Below are positions 1 through 8,538 of a stretch of DNA of 64,000 nucleotides, piece by piece. The notes below the pieces were generated by a model that saw nothing but the letters and a program-made list of their open reading frames with translations, was not told the DNA's origin and ran no database searches. The position numbers were made by a program, and so were the translations under genes. Where the stretch lies: the NCBI GenBank assembly GCA_009668015.1, contig WJYB01000003.1, forward strand, positions 124,001-188,000, read 5' to 3'. Every line of letters starts with the position of its first letter. The stretch's first letter is position 1. Source of the stretch: Enterobacteriaceae bacterium RIT714. GTDB taxonomy: Bacteria; Pseudomonadota; Gammaproteobacteria; Enterobacterales; Enterobacteriaceae.

Positions 1-143
1 TGCTCACACTCGATATCTTCCAGATCGCTATCCCTCTCGTCATCGTTTTCCGACAGCTGTAAACACATGCGCGAATACTCATGCCAGGGGATCACCACAA
101 ACTGCGTTGTTCCTTCATCATCCTGAATTAGCTGAACAGCCAT
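1..143 (-). CDS. Antitoxin of a type II toxin-antitoxin pair (N-terminus only)
   Basis: The gene runs off the left edge, so only about the first 47 residues are visible. It starts at an ATG (141-143) inside the 3' end of the toxin gene, with a 26-bp overlap. The visible protein begins MAVQLIQDDEGTTQFVVIPW and continues into an acidic stretch rich in Asp and Glu. A short beta-hairpin of this kind ahead of a helix-turn-helix domain is typical of antitoxins paired with RelE/HigB-like toxins encoded first. The HTH domain is not in the window, so the family is inferred from the start and the overlap with the toxin. Confidence 0.6.
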   Translation of the reverse strand, partial: MAVQLIQDDEGTTQFVVIPWHEYSRMCLQLSENDDERDSDLEDIECE

Positions 144-432
144 AGGGCACAATCTCCTCATGCAGATAAGTGGTTGAGGTTCTGCGTTTAACGGATATGA
201 CCAGGCACTCGTCATACGCATCACCTCTTATGGTGAAAACAATCCTGTAATTGCCCACCCTCAGGCGGTAGTGATTTTCCGGAATCGTTAATTTTCTGAT
301 GTCCGGAGGGGGAGCCGATCGATCATTGAATTCAGAGAACTTATGAAGAATGCGTTTTTTCGCATGAAGTTCAATTCTGGCGAGCTCTCTTTCTGCGTTT
401 TTTGACCAACAAATCGATTTGAATCTACGCAC
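118..432 (-). CDS. RelE/ParE-superfamily toxin
   Basis: A 104-residue basic protein if it starts at the GTG at 430-432. The frame is open further upstream, but the extra residues do not look like this family, and AT-rich promoter-like DNA begins there. The pattern fits the RelE/HigB fold: an N-terminal helical part (about residues 11-37), then the strand block YRLRVGNYRIVF (about 55-66) and a C-terminal VKRR strand. The antitoxin gene overlaps its 3' end, so the order is toxin first, as in higBA-type loci. Known members are mRNA interferases or gyrase inhibitors; which applies here cannot be told from the sequence. The RBS before the GTG is weak. Confidence 0.7.
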   Translation of the reverse strand: MRRFKSICWSKNAERELARIELHAKKRILHKFSEFNDRSAPPPDIRKLTIPENHYRLRVGNYRIVFTIRGDAYDECLVISVKRRTSTTYLHEEIVPYGCSANSG

Positions 433-621
433 TTTACACCCACAGTTTTTATAAGGAAATAATAAGACTATTAGACAATTTCCGAATTTCTTATGGGCAC
501 TGTAAGGCACAGAATTTGCTGGTGGAAGAGGCAAAATAGAAGGCTGCGAGGCCACTCGCAAGCGCCTCTGTCAGGCGACAGAGGCGTGCAAAAAACGTGG
601 AATCAGGGCGGCAAAAAAGTC

Positions 622-1365
622 TCAGGCATTGAGGCCGCCATCCACATCCAGACCGGTGCCGGAGATTTGCCCTGCCGCCGGGCTTGCCAGGAAGGTGACC
701 GCCGCCGCGATATCTTCCGGCTGACCGTAATGACCGGTGGCGATCAGCTGGCGCTGAGAGTCGGCCTGCTCACCATCTTCCGGGTTCATGTCGCTGTTGG
801 TTGGGCCGGGATGGACCAGATTGACGGTGATGCCGCGCGGTCCCAGATCGCGGGCCAGACCCCGGGTCAGGGAGTTAAGCGCCGATTTCGTCATGGAATA
901 GACCGCAATGCCCGGCTGGGCGACGCGGTTGGCGAGACAGCTGCCGATATTGATGATGCGCCCGCCGTCAGACAGATGGACCAGCGCGGCCTGAGTGGCG
1001 ATCACCACGCCGCGAATGTTGACGTTGATAAGGGCATCAATGTCCGCCAGCGTCATAGACTCCAGCGGACCGCCGCGCGCGATCCCGGCGTTATTGACCA
1101 GAATATCCAGCCCACCCAGCGTGCGTGCCGCCTGCGTAACGGCATCCTGAATGGCCTCTGCGCTGGCGCTGTCTGCCTGAATGGCCTCGCTGTTGCGCCC
1201 CAGCGCCGCAATCTCTGCGGCGACGGCCTGGGCTTTATCGGCGGATTTTTCATAGGTAATAACCACATCGGCCCCGGCCTCAGCCAGGGATAGCGCGATG
1301 GCACGGCCCAAACCACGACTGGCGCCAGTAACCAGCGCCTTCTTACCCGTTAAATCGATCTGCAT
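622..1365 (-). CDS. Short-chain dehydrogenase/reductase, BdcA-like
   Basis: A 247-residue classical SDR enzyme. It has the nucleotide-binding TGASRGLG motif near residue 14, NNAG near residue 91, the catalytic YSMTK (Tyr and Lys) and a preceding Ser in the IGS strand. The stretch ARGLARDLGPRGITVNLVHPG closely resembles E. coli BdcA, a cyclic-di-GMP-binding SDR, but also many 3-oxoacyl-ACP reductase-like proteins of unknown substrate. The start has a good GAGGT ribosome site. It stands alone, transcribed towards the toxin-antitoxin pair, with about 60 bp between it and hcxA. The substrate is unknown; NADP use is plausible from the Arg after the glycine motif. Confidence 0.8.
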   Translation of the reverse strand: MQIDLTGKKALVTGASRGLGRAIALSLAEAGADVVITYEKSADKAQAVAAEIAALGRNSEAIQADSASAEAIQDAVTQAARTLGGLDILVNNAGIARGGPLESMTLADIDALINVNIRGVVIATQAALVHLSDGGRIINIGSCLANRVAQPGIAVYSMTKSALNSLTRGLARDLGPRGITVNLVHPGPTNSDMNPEDGEQADSQRQLIATGHYGQPEDIAAAVTFLASPAAGQISGTGLDVDGGLNA

Positions 1366-1422
1366 GATGACCTCGTTGCGAGAGTGGTGAGAATCATCAT
1401 TAGGTATAGACGGTCGAGGCGA

Positions 1423-2511
1423 TTAACGGCTGAGGTTTTCCACCTTCACCAATGCGGCGTAAAGCGTCTCGGGCGTGAGCGTTACCGGCAAATAGTGGAT
1501 AGACTCCACCGGGCGCAGCGTGTGGGCGATCACTTTGTCCAGTTCGGCGCGATGATTGATATCCACATCCAGCTCGCGAAGCGAGGTCGGCAGATGAAAG
1601 CGCTGATACGCGGCGATCAGCTGCGTCAGCACATCGTCCTGACCGAGCAGGGCACTTTGCACCAGAATGCCGTAGGCCACTTTCGTGCCGTGAAGGAATT
1701 TATCCGTCTGCGGCAGAACCGTTAAACCGTTATGCACCGCATGCGCTGCCGCCACGCGGGTATAGCGCTCGCCCAGCCCGCCAACCATTCCGCCACCGGC
1801 GATAATGGCGTCGACCACATCGCGAAACGCCTGGGTCTGTTCGCCGCGCGCCCGATCGGCCAGCGCCTGTTCGCTACTGTCGAGCAGCACGTCGCGGATC
1901 GCCAGCGCGGCGTTAATCCCCAGTCTGACGGTCAGCGATAACGTTTCCGGTTTCGGCGCCAGCACCACCGCTTCGTACCATTTCGCCAGCGTATCGCCAA
2001 TGCCCGCCAGCAGATATTCCGCCGGAGCGTTGAGAATGATTTGCGGCTCGACGAGCACCAGGAAATTGGCGTCATCGAAAATCTCAAACTGTAGCGCCTG
2101 ACCGGCATCGTTGTACCACACGGAGAGCGGCGTCCACGCCGCGCAGGTGGCGGCGATAGTCGGAATACCGACGAACGGCACGCCGAGGCGACGAGCGACC
2201 GCTTTGGCGGTATCAAGCAGCGCGCCGCCGCCGACGCCAATGACCACGCGCGTCTCCTCGCCCGATTCATTCACCAGATGAGTGACATCGCGCTCGCTGC
2301 AGTGTCCTTTAAACAGCAGATGCTTCGCGCCCGCGGCGTGGAAGCTCTCCGGCAGGAACGGGCGCGCGCCTTCGATGGCGCGTTCGCCGTAAATCCACAC
2401 CGCGCGGGAAAGCTGTTCCGGGGTGAAAAAATCGTTCAGCCTCGCGAGGCTGCCGCTGTGGGAGAAATAGTTTGCCGGGCCGGGTACGACGCGAATATCG
2501 GTGTTGCTCAT
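1423..2511 (-). CDS. hcxA: Hydroxycarboxylate dehydrogenase HcxA (YbdH)
   Basis: A 362-residue iron-alcohol-dehydrogenase (glycerol dehydrogenase-like) family enzyme, the same length as E. coli YbdH/HcxA and very similar along its whole length. In E. coli it reduces 2-oxoglutarate and 2-oxobutanoate with NADPH. Visible motifs are the cofactor loop GVGGGALLDTAK and the metal-site region with AAAHAVHNGLTVLP and the later HGTKVAYG. An ATG 16 codons upstream is possible, but the chosen ATG has an AAGGA site at the right distance and matches the E. coli N-terminus (RVVxGPANYFSH). In K-12 it neighbours ybdL (mtnE); here the two are 13.6 kb apart. A role on the 2-oxoacid of methionine salvage is only an inference. 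Confidence 0.92.
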   Translation of the reverse strand: MSNTDIRVVPGPANYFSHSGSLARLNDFFTPEQLSRAVWIYGERAIEGARPFLPESFHAAGAKHLLFKGHCSERDVTHLVNESGEETRVVIGVGGGALLDTAKAVARRLGVPFVGIPTIAATCAAWTPLSVWYNDAGQALQFEIFDDANFLVLVEPQIILNAPAEYLLAGIGDTLAKWYEAVVLAPKPETLSLTVRLGINAALAIRDVLLDSSEQALADRARGEQTQAFRDVVDAIIAGGGMVGGLGERYTRVAAAHAVHNGLTVLPQTDKFLHGTKVAYGILVQSALLGQDDVLTQLIAAYQRFHLPTSLRELDVDINHRAELDKVIAHTLRPVESIHYLPVTLTPETLYAALVKVENLSR

Positions 2512-2673
2512 GGGGGTGTCCTTTTTGCGAATCGCTAACCTGATGTTATGTCTGGACATCCGGATGGCTAATAATATTTAGCTTTATCTTATGCCTTTTC
2601 TATCATTGCCAGTCAACCCGAGCTGTGAAAAATTCCATAAATCAAAATATTAAATAAGAAGGAATGACAGCGG

Positions 2674-4176
2674 ATGGGTTCCAGTCGCCTTGAGATGCGC
2701 GGTATCAGCCTGGCCTTTTCCGGCTTTCAGGCGCTGTCGCGCGTGGATTTCACCCTGACGGGCGGTTCTGTCCATGCGCTGACGGGGGCCAACGGTGCAG
2801 GGAAATCGACGCTGATGGCGGTGCTGTGCGGTACGCACGACCGCTACGAAGGTGAAATCAGTATCAATAATCAGCCCGTTTCGGTTCGGGAACCGCGTGA
2901 TGCCAAACAGCTGGGGATTCACCTGGTGCAGCAGGAGGTGGATGTGGCGCTGATTCCCGGCTTAAGCATCGCGGAAAACATCATGCTCGATAATCTGGCG
3001 CAGCCGGGGCATCGCTACCGCTGGAGGGCGATCCGCGAGCAGGCAAAGCAGGCGCTGGCGCAGCTGGATGTGTCTATGAATGTGCGCCGCACTATCGACA
3101 GCTGCACGCTGGCGGAAAAGCAGCAAATTTTACTGGCGCGTGCGCTGTCCCATCACTGCCGGTTCCTGATTCTGGATGAGCCGACCGCGCCGCTGGATGC
3201 GCACGAAAGCGAACGCCTGTTCGCCGTAGTCAAACGCCTGCAACAGCAGGGGATCGGCGTGGTGTTTATCTCTCATCGCATTCATGAGCTGAAAGCGATT
3301 TGCGACACCTTAACGGTGCTGCGCGATGGCAAGCTGATTGAGTCCGGGCCGATGGCTTCGCTTTCCGGCGAAGCGATTGTCGAGAAGATGCTGGGCCACG
3401 AACTGAGCGATATTTATCCGCCGACGCGACCGCCGCACAGCGATGAAACCTTGCTGCGCGTTGAAGGGCTGCACGACGAAGCATTGCTGAAAGATATCTC
3501 CCTGCATCTGCGCAAAGGCGAAATCCTCGGGATTGCCGGGCTGGCGGGGGCGGGGAAAACCGAGCTGTGTAAGGCATTGTTTGGCGCCACGAAAAGCCGG
3601 GTGGAGCGCGGGGAGCTGAATCATCAGCCGTGGCAGCCGCGCGATCCGGCTGATTCTGTGCTGCGCGGGCTGGCGCTGGTGCCGGAAGAGCGGCGCAAAG
3701 AGGGCATTTTTATCGACGAGCCGGTGAGCATGAATCTGGCGGTGAGCGCGGATAACAGCTTCTCGCGCTGGAGCCTGTTTGGGCATCGTCAGGCGTGGCG
3801 CTGGGCGGAAGAGGTGATCGCCCGCGTGGGCGTGCGTACCCGAGGCCCGGGCCAGGTGTTGCGTCGTCTTTCCGGCGGCAACCAGCAAAAGGTGGCGATT
3901 GGCAAATGGCTGCGCGGCGAGGCAAAAGTGCTGATTTTTGACGAGCCCACCAAGGGCGTGGATGTCAAAGCCAAAACGGATCTATTCCAGCTGATCGACG
4001 GCCTGGCGCGCGAAGGCAAAGGGGTGATCTACGCTTCCGGTGAGTTCGCCGAGCTGGTGGGATTGTGCGATCGCATCTGCGTGCTATGGGACGGACGCAT
4101 CGTGGCGGAAATCGCCGGGGCTGAGGCCCGCGAAGAGACATTACTTTATTATTCAACCGGAGGAACGGCGTCGTGA
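2674..4176 (+). CDS. Sugar-type ABC importer, tandem ATPase (RbsA/MglA family)
   Basis: A 500-residue protein with two fused ABC ATPase domains, the layout of RbsA, MglA and XylG. Domain 1 has Walker A GANGAGKST (38-46) and Walker B LILDEPTAPLD, but its signature loop is degenerate (CTLAEKQQ). Domain 2 has the poorly conserved P-loop GLAGAGKTE but an intact LSGGNQQK signature and LIFDEPTKGVD. This asymmetry is normal for the family. It is the first gene of a four-gene operon divergent from hcxA; the permease start overlaps its stop (GTGA). Substrate unknown: ribose-, autoinducer-2- or other pentose-like ligands are all possible. Confidence 0.88.
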   Translation: MGSSRLEMRGISLAFSGFQALSRVDFTLTGGSVHALTGANGAGKSTLMAVLCGTHDRYEGEISINNQPVSVREPRDAKQLGIHLVQQEVDVALIPGLSIAENIMLDNLAQPGHRYRWRAIREQAKQALAQLDVSMNVRRTIDSCTLAEKQQILLARALSHHCRFLILDEPTAPLDAHESERLFAVVKRLQQQGIGVVFISHRIHELKAICDTLTVLRDGKLIESGPMASLSGEAIVEKMLGHELSDIYPPTRPPHSDETLLRVEGLHDEALLKDISLHLRKGEILGIAGLAGAGKTELCKALFGATKSRVERGELNHQPWQPRDPADSVLRGLALVPEERRKEGIFIDEPVSMNLAVSADNSFSRWSLFGHRQAWRWAEEVIARVGVRTRGPGQVLRRLSGGNQQKVAIGKWLRGEAKVLIFDEPTKGVDVKAKTDLFQLIDGLAREGKGVIYASGEFAELVGLCDRICVLWDGRIVAEIAGAEAREETLLYYSTGGTAS

Positions 4177-5168
4177 GCAAGGCCCTTTCAGTGAATGCAA
4201 CGGCGTCGGGCCGTCAGCAGTTTTTCGATTTTCTCTACAAATGGGGCATGTTGCTGACCGTTGTCGCGCTGGTGGCGATTTTTGGCATTGCATCGGACAA
4301 CTTCCTCGACCCCTATAACATCATCAATATTCTGCGTTCTATCGCCATTGTGACGGTGATTGCGATTGGGGTGTCGATCTCGTTGACCGTCGGGGGATTC
4401 GATCTCTCCGTGGGATCGACCGCATCGCTGGCCAATGCGCTGGTGATCTCCCTGTTCGTCTGGCACGGCTTTGGCACGACGGAGTCGATTCTGATTACCC
4501 TCGCGCTCTGTACGCTGGTCGGGCTGTTTAACGCCTTTATGATCGTCATTCTGCGCATTCCTGACATGCTGGCGACGCTGGCGAGTCTGTTTGTTATCCA
4601 GGGTGTGGCGATGACCTACAGCTACGGCGGATCGATTACCGAGAACATGGTGCTGCCGAGCGGCGACATGGCAGAGGGCGCGATTCCGGCGGCGTTTGGC
4701 CTGCTCGGCCAGGTGCCGACCATTGTGATCATCATGCTGGTGGTGACGGTGCTGGCGCAGCTGGGCCTGTCGCTGACCACCCACGGGCGACGGATGTACG
4801 CTATCGGAGGCAACCCGGAAGCGGCGCGGTTGTCCGGCATTCGCACCACGCGCTACAAAGTGGCGGCGTATGTGATGGCCTCTTTGCTGGCGGGGCTGGG
4901 CGGAATTTTGCTCGCCTCACGTATCGGTTCATCACAGGTCAATGCGGGCGGCGGCTATCTGATGGATGCGGTCGCGGCGGCGTGGATTGGTTTTTCACTG
5001 GCGGGTTCCGGCAAACCGAACGCGCTGGGTACGCTGGTCGGCGCGGTGATTTTAGGCGTGCTCTCTAACGGCCTGGTGATGCTCTCGGTGCCGTATTACG
5101 CCATGGACATTATAAAAGGGCTGGTGCTCGCAGTGGCACTGGCGATGACCTACATACAAAAACGTTAA
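4173..5168 (+). CDS. Sugar-type ABC importer, permease (RbsC family)
   Basis: A 331-residue hydrophobic inner-membrane protein of the BPD_transp_2 family, with about ten predicted membrane segments beginning near residue 25. It carries the family hallmark GGFDLSVGSTASLANA (about residues 74-89) and the cytoplasmic loop GRRMYAIGGNPEAARLSGI that contacts the ATPase. It starts at GTG, overlapping the ATPase stop codon by 4 bp, so the two are translationally coupled. The substrate-binding protein gene follows after 20 bp. It forms the membrane pore of the importer, probably as a homodimer. Confidence 0.88.
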   Translation: MSKALSVNATASGRQQFFDFLYKWGMLLTVVALVAIFGIASDNFLDPYNIINILRSIAIVTVIAIGVSISLTVGGFDLSVGSTASLANALVISLFVWHGFGTTESILITLALCTLVGLFNAFMIVILRIPDMLATLASLFVIQGVAMTYSYGGSITENMVLPSGDMAEGAIPAAFGLLGQVPTIVIIMLVVTVLAQLGLSLTTHGRRMYAIGGNPEAARLSGIRTTRYKVAAYVMASLLAGLGGILLASRIGSSQVNAGGGYLMDAVAAAWIGFSLAGSGKPNALGTLVGAVILGVLSNGLVMLSVPYYAMDIIKGLVLAVALAMTYIQKR

Positions 5169-5188
5169 CAACACAACGGGATAACAGA

Positions 5189-6253
5189 ATGAAAAAAATA
5201 GCACTCTCTTTCGTGGCGCTGGGATTATTGAGTTCATTGCCGGGCTATGCGGCAACGGCTGCGCCCGTTCCGGCCGCGATCGCCAGTCACGACGGTCCGA
5301 TTCGCATCGCGGTGATCCGTAACCTCGGATCCGACGACAACACCACCCAGTTTGTCTCCGGCGCGATTCAGGAAGGCAAAAAGCTCGGCTTTAAGGTCAG
5401 CACCTTTTTAAGCAACGGCGACGACGCGAAATTCCAGGATTTCGTCAACCAGGCCATCAGCCAGAAATATGACGGGATTATCCTCTCTCAGGGCCGCGAT
5501 CCGTACTCCACCGCGCTGGTGAAAAAAGCCGTCGACGCCGGGATCAAAGTGTCGGTGTTTGATACTGCCGTCAACGGTGAGATTCCGGGCGTGACCGTTA
5601 CCCAGCAGGACGATGCCTCTCTGACGCATCTCTCCTTCGGCCAGCTGGCAAAAGATTTCAACGGTAAGGCCAACATTATTAAGCTGTGGGTTGCGGGCTT
5701 CCCGCCGATGGAACGCCGTCAGGCGGCGTATCAGGCGCTGCAAAAAGAGTATCCGGGCATCAAAGAGCTGGAGTCGATCGGCGCGGTTTCATCGGACGTG
5801 CAGGGCGATACGGCCAACAAAGTGGGCGCGGTGCTGGCGAAATACCCGAAAGGCAAAATCGACGCAATCTGGGGCACCTGGGATGCCTTCAGCCAGGGCG
5901 CTTATAAAGCCCTGAAAGAGAATGGCCGCACCGAGATCAAACTCTACAGCATTGATATTTCGAACCAGGATCTGCAGTTAATGCGTGAATCTGGCAGCCC
6001 GTGGAAAGTGAGCGTGGCGGTCGATCCGAAGCTGATTGGGGCCACCAACGTGCGCCTGATTGCCAACAAAATTGCCGGGGAAACCACGCCGGCAACCTAC
6101 GACTTTAAAGCGGCGGCGATCCCACAGGCGCTGCTGGCGGCGCAGCCGGGGGCGGTTAACGTCGCCTCGTTAGGGAAAATCATTCCAGGCTGGGGCCAGA
6201 CTGAAGATTTCATCGCGCCGTGGTTTGCGACCCTGGAAGCGAAAAGCAAATAA
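5189..6253 (+). CDS. Sugar-type ABC importer, periplasmic binding protein
   Basis: A 354-residue protein with a Sec signal peptide (MKKIALSFVALGLLSSLPGYA) and a periplasmic-binding-protein type 1 (Peripla_BP_4) fold, like RbsB. The first lobe opens with IRIAVIRNLGSDDNTTQF; a typical hinge/second-lobe segment is AIWGTWDAFSQGAYKAL near residues 230-246. It carries the ligand specificity of the system, but the binding residues do not match ribose, galactose or xylose binding proteins closely enough for me to name a ligand. Third gene of the operon, followed by REP-like DNA and then the LVIVD gene. Confidence 0.87.
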   Translation: MKKIALSFVALGLLSSLPGYAATAAPVPAAIASHDGPIRIAVIRNLGSDDNTTQFVSGAIQEGKKLGFKVSTFLSNGDDAKFQDFVNQAISQKYDGIILSQGRDPYSTALVKKAVDAGIKVSVFDTAVNGEIPGVTVTQQDDASLTHLSFGQLAKDFNGKANIIKLWVAGFPPMERRQAAYQALQKEYPGIKELESIGAVSSDVQGDTANKVGAVLAKYPKGKIDAIWGTWDAFSQGAYKALKENGRTEIKLYSIDISNQDLQLMRESGSPWKVSVAVDPKLIGATNVRLIANKIAGETTPATYDFKAAAIPQALLAAQPGAVNVASLGKIIPGWGQTEDFIAPWFATLEAKSK

Positions 6254-6330
6254 TATTGCCCGGTGGCGCTGCGCTAACCGGGCCTACGTTCTGTAGGCCG
6301 GAGAAGGCGTAGCCGCCATCCGGCAAAAGG
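6254..6330. repeat. REP-like palindromes between importer gene and LVIVD gene
   Basis: The 84-bp gap holds two GC-rich REP-like units: one around GCCCGGTGGCGCTGCGC...CCGGGCC and one around GTAGGCCGGAGAAGGCG...GCCGCCATCCGGC. Such elements are common in transcribed gaps of enterobacteria and often stabilise the upstream mRNA. They contain no T-run, so read-through into the next gene is likely. Confidence 0.6.
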
Positions 6331-6337
6331 AACGGAT

Positions 6338-7582
6338 ATGTCCTCTCATTTACCTACACCGGAATACAGCCGCAATATGCGGCTGATTGGGCACAGCGAC
6401 CAGGGCGGACGCCCGGACGGCGTGCAGTTGATGGTGCATCGCGGCTTTGCGTATATCGGGCATATGGTGTCGCAGGGGTTTTCCATCGTTGACGTCCGTG
6501 ACCCGAAAAACCCCAAAGCGGCAGGCTATGTGCCCGCGCCGCCGGGAACGTGGAATGTGCATCTCCAGGCGCATGACGACCTGTTGCTGGTTATCAACGC
6601 CCGCGATCTGTTTGCCGACGCCCGTTTTGCCGATGAAAAGATCTATTACACGCGCCAGGTGGGGCACACCGTCAGCGATGTGCAGGACAAAGGCTGGAGC
6701 GCGGGGCTGCGGATTTTCGATATCTCTACCCCGGACAAACCGCGTGAAATCAGCTTCCTGTCTCTCGACGGGATTGGCATTCACCGCATCTGGTACGTGG
6801 GCGGCCGCTGGGCCTATGTCTCGGCGTTGATCGACGGTTTTACCGACTACATTTTCCTGACTATCGATCTGGCCGATCCGCGCAAACCGGAAGTGGCCGG
6901 GCGCTGGTGGCTGCCGGGTATGCATCAGGCCGCAGGCGAACAGCCTGGATGGGAGGAGGGGAAACGCTACGCGTTACACCACGCGATCGTGGCGGGCGAT
7001 ACCGCCTACGGCAGCTGGCGCGACGGCGGTTTAACGCTGTTGGACGTGAAGGACAGGACCCGGCCTAAGCTTATCAGCCATCGTAACTGGAGCCCGCCGT
7101 TTGGCGGCGGAACGCACACCGCGCTGCCGTTGCCGGACCGGGATCTGCTGGTGGTGCTCGACGAAGCCGTGCTCGACAATCAGGAAGATGGTGAAAAGCT
7201 GATCTGGCTGTTTGATATTCGCGAGCCGTCAAACCCGGTCAGCATCGCCACGTTCCCCCAGCCGGATGAGCGTGACTATGTGGCGAAAGGGGCGCATTTT
7301 GGCCCGCATAACCTGCATGAAAACCGGCCGGGGAGCTTTGTCAGTTCGACGCTGATCTTTGCGACGTATCAGAATGCGGGCGTGCGCACCTACGACATTT
7401 CCAATCCGTACCGCCCGGTGGAAACCGGTGCGCTGGTGCCTGCTGCGCCGGCGAAAATGATGGACACCCGGCCAAATCGCCCGCAGGTGATCCAGTCATG
7501 CGATGTGTTCGTCGATGCCGAAGGGATTATCTACAGCACGGATTACAACGGCGGCCTGTCGGTGATTGAATATTTGGGGTGA
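6338..7582 (+). CDS. LVIVD-repeat beta-propeller protein, function unknown
   Basis: A 414-residue protein made of repeats like GFSIVDVRDPKNPKAAGYV, LRIFDISTPDKPREISFL, LTLLDVKDRTRPKLISH, IWLFDIREPSNPVSIATF and VRTYDISNPYRPVETGAL. These are LVIVD repeats (PF08309), which build a beta-propeller. Conserved His-rich spots lie between blades (HRIWYV, LHHAIV, GGGTHTALPL, GAHFGPHNLHENR), which could bind a metal or ligand. There is no signal peptide, so it is predicted cytoplasmic. The start has an AAAGGA site. It follows the importer by 84 bp on the same strand and is followed by a terminator, so it is probably the last gene of that operon. Enzymatic function is unknown; a role on the imported compound is inference. 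Confidence 0.8.
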   Translation: MSSHLPTPEYSRNMRLIGHSDQGGRPDGVQLMVHRGFAYIGHMVSQGFSIVDVRDPKNPKAAGYVPAPPGTWNVHLQAHDDLLLVINARDLFADARFADEKIYYTRQVGHTVSDVQDKGWSAGLRIFDISTPDKPREISFLSLDGIGIHRIWYVGGRWAYVSALIDGFTDYIFLTIDLADPRKPEVAGRWWLPGMHQAAGEQPGWEEGKRYALHHAIVAGDTAYGSWRDGGLTLLDVKDRTRPKLISHRNWSPPFGGGTHTALPLPDRDLLVVLDEAVLDNQEDGEKLIWLFDIREPSNPVSIATFPQPDERDYVAKGAHFGPHNLHENRPGSFVSSTLIFATYQNAGVRTYDISNPYRPVETGALVPAAPAKMMDTRPNRPQVIQSCDVFVDAEGIIYSTDYNGGLSVIEYLG

Positions 7583-7600
7583 GTTGTTCGGTATGCAGCA

Positions 7601-7628
7601 GGAACCCGGAATGACTTCCGGGTTCCTG
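7601..7628 (+). terminator. Hairpin terminator of the importer/LVIVD operon
   Basis: Perfect stem GGAACCCGGA with TCCGGGTTCC around a short loop, followed by TGTTTCC. It lies 20 bp after the LVIVD stop codon. The T-run is short, so strength is uncertain. Confidence 0.6.
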
Positions 7629-7836
7629 TTTCCCCGTCCATTCGCTTTCACGCTGAACGCCGGGAGCGTCTGTTCTGGCGGCTAACGGTCCAACGAAAAT
7701 TTGCCGGTGCATAACCCTAAAATCCAGCGACCAGCCAGCGCACAGTTCAGAGGTGGAACGTTGAGTATCGACAAAGAGACTGTGCGGCAGGACGCGGTCA
7801 GCGAGCAGCGGGGCTGGCATGATGATACTCTTACCG

Positions 7837-8313
7837 TTAGTCCGTAATCACCTTACTCATGTTGACACCGGTCACACCGAATCCACTGCTCTCGTAGATA
7901 TGGCGGGCTCGGGCATTATCGCCAGCAACGCGTAATCTTATTTCTTTAAAATCTTTCTCCCGTAGATGTTCTTCAAACGCACGAAGAGTTTGTTTACCAA
8001 GCCCCATGCCCTGGCAGGAATTGAAGATATGAAAATCGTAGATAAAAACGCTACCCATAGTGGTATCTGGCTTGTACCAGAGATAGCCAATATGCCTGTC
8101 AGTGGGGTTTGACCGTTCAACAAGACACAACAATACTTGTCCCGGAGTGTTAACTCCCGCGGCCAGCGTTCCTGATATCTCATTAGTGGCTCGTACAAGA
8201 GATTCAGCCGGGGAAAGGCGGTAGTTAGACTGGATCTCATTTGCATAATCAGAAATAAAATATTCGAGAAAAGCGGGATACTCTTCTTCAGTCATTGAAC
8301 GAAACGCGATCAT
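7837..8313 (-). CDS. GNAT-family N-acetyltransferase
   Basis: A 158-residue protein with the GNAT fold. The acetyl-CoA pyrophosphate loop is QGMGLGKQTLRAFEEHL (about residues 100-116), preceded by the strand FIYDFHIF and followed by the C-terminal motif NARARHIYESSGF typical of Rim-like and small-molecule acetyltransferases. The substrate is unknown. It stands alone with its own ribosome site (AAGGG) and lies head-on to the LVIVD gene. Local base composition is lower in GC than the importer operon, consistent with an accessory gene. Confidence 0.8.
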   Translation of the reverse strand: MIAFRSMTEEEYPAFLEYFISDYANEIQSNYRLSPAESLVRATNEISGTLAAGVNTPGQVLLCLVERSNPTDRHIGYLWYKPDTTMGSVFIYDFHIFNSCQGMGLGKQTLRAFEEHLREKDFKEIRLRVAGDNARARHIYESSGFGVTGVNMSKVITD

Positions 8314-8538
8314 CCCTTACTCCGTGGCAATAAAATATAAAGAAAATTTTGACACTATTAGTAGCGCTGCGACGGTGCAGCGTCAATATCATTCACTTCT
8401 GGCACAAGGCGGACAGGCTTTTAGCGCTGAATGTCAACTCTGAGCGAGGAGCGTATATGGCGCGGGTATTAGCGACGGGTGATTATGGTTAAAATGAGAT
8501 TGGATTGAGATAAGTCCACTAAAGACCTGGGAACCCGA

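Noticed and set aside
493..1293. 266-residue plus-strand open frame
   Set aside because: It lies opposite the SDR gene, is Arg/Gly/Gln rich without any family pattern, and has no ribosome site.
7761..7847. 28-codon frame starting at TTG with an AGAGGTGG site
   Set aside because: The start is weak, it overlaps the end of the GNAT gene and the peptide has no recognisable feature; not enough support to call a gene.
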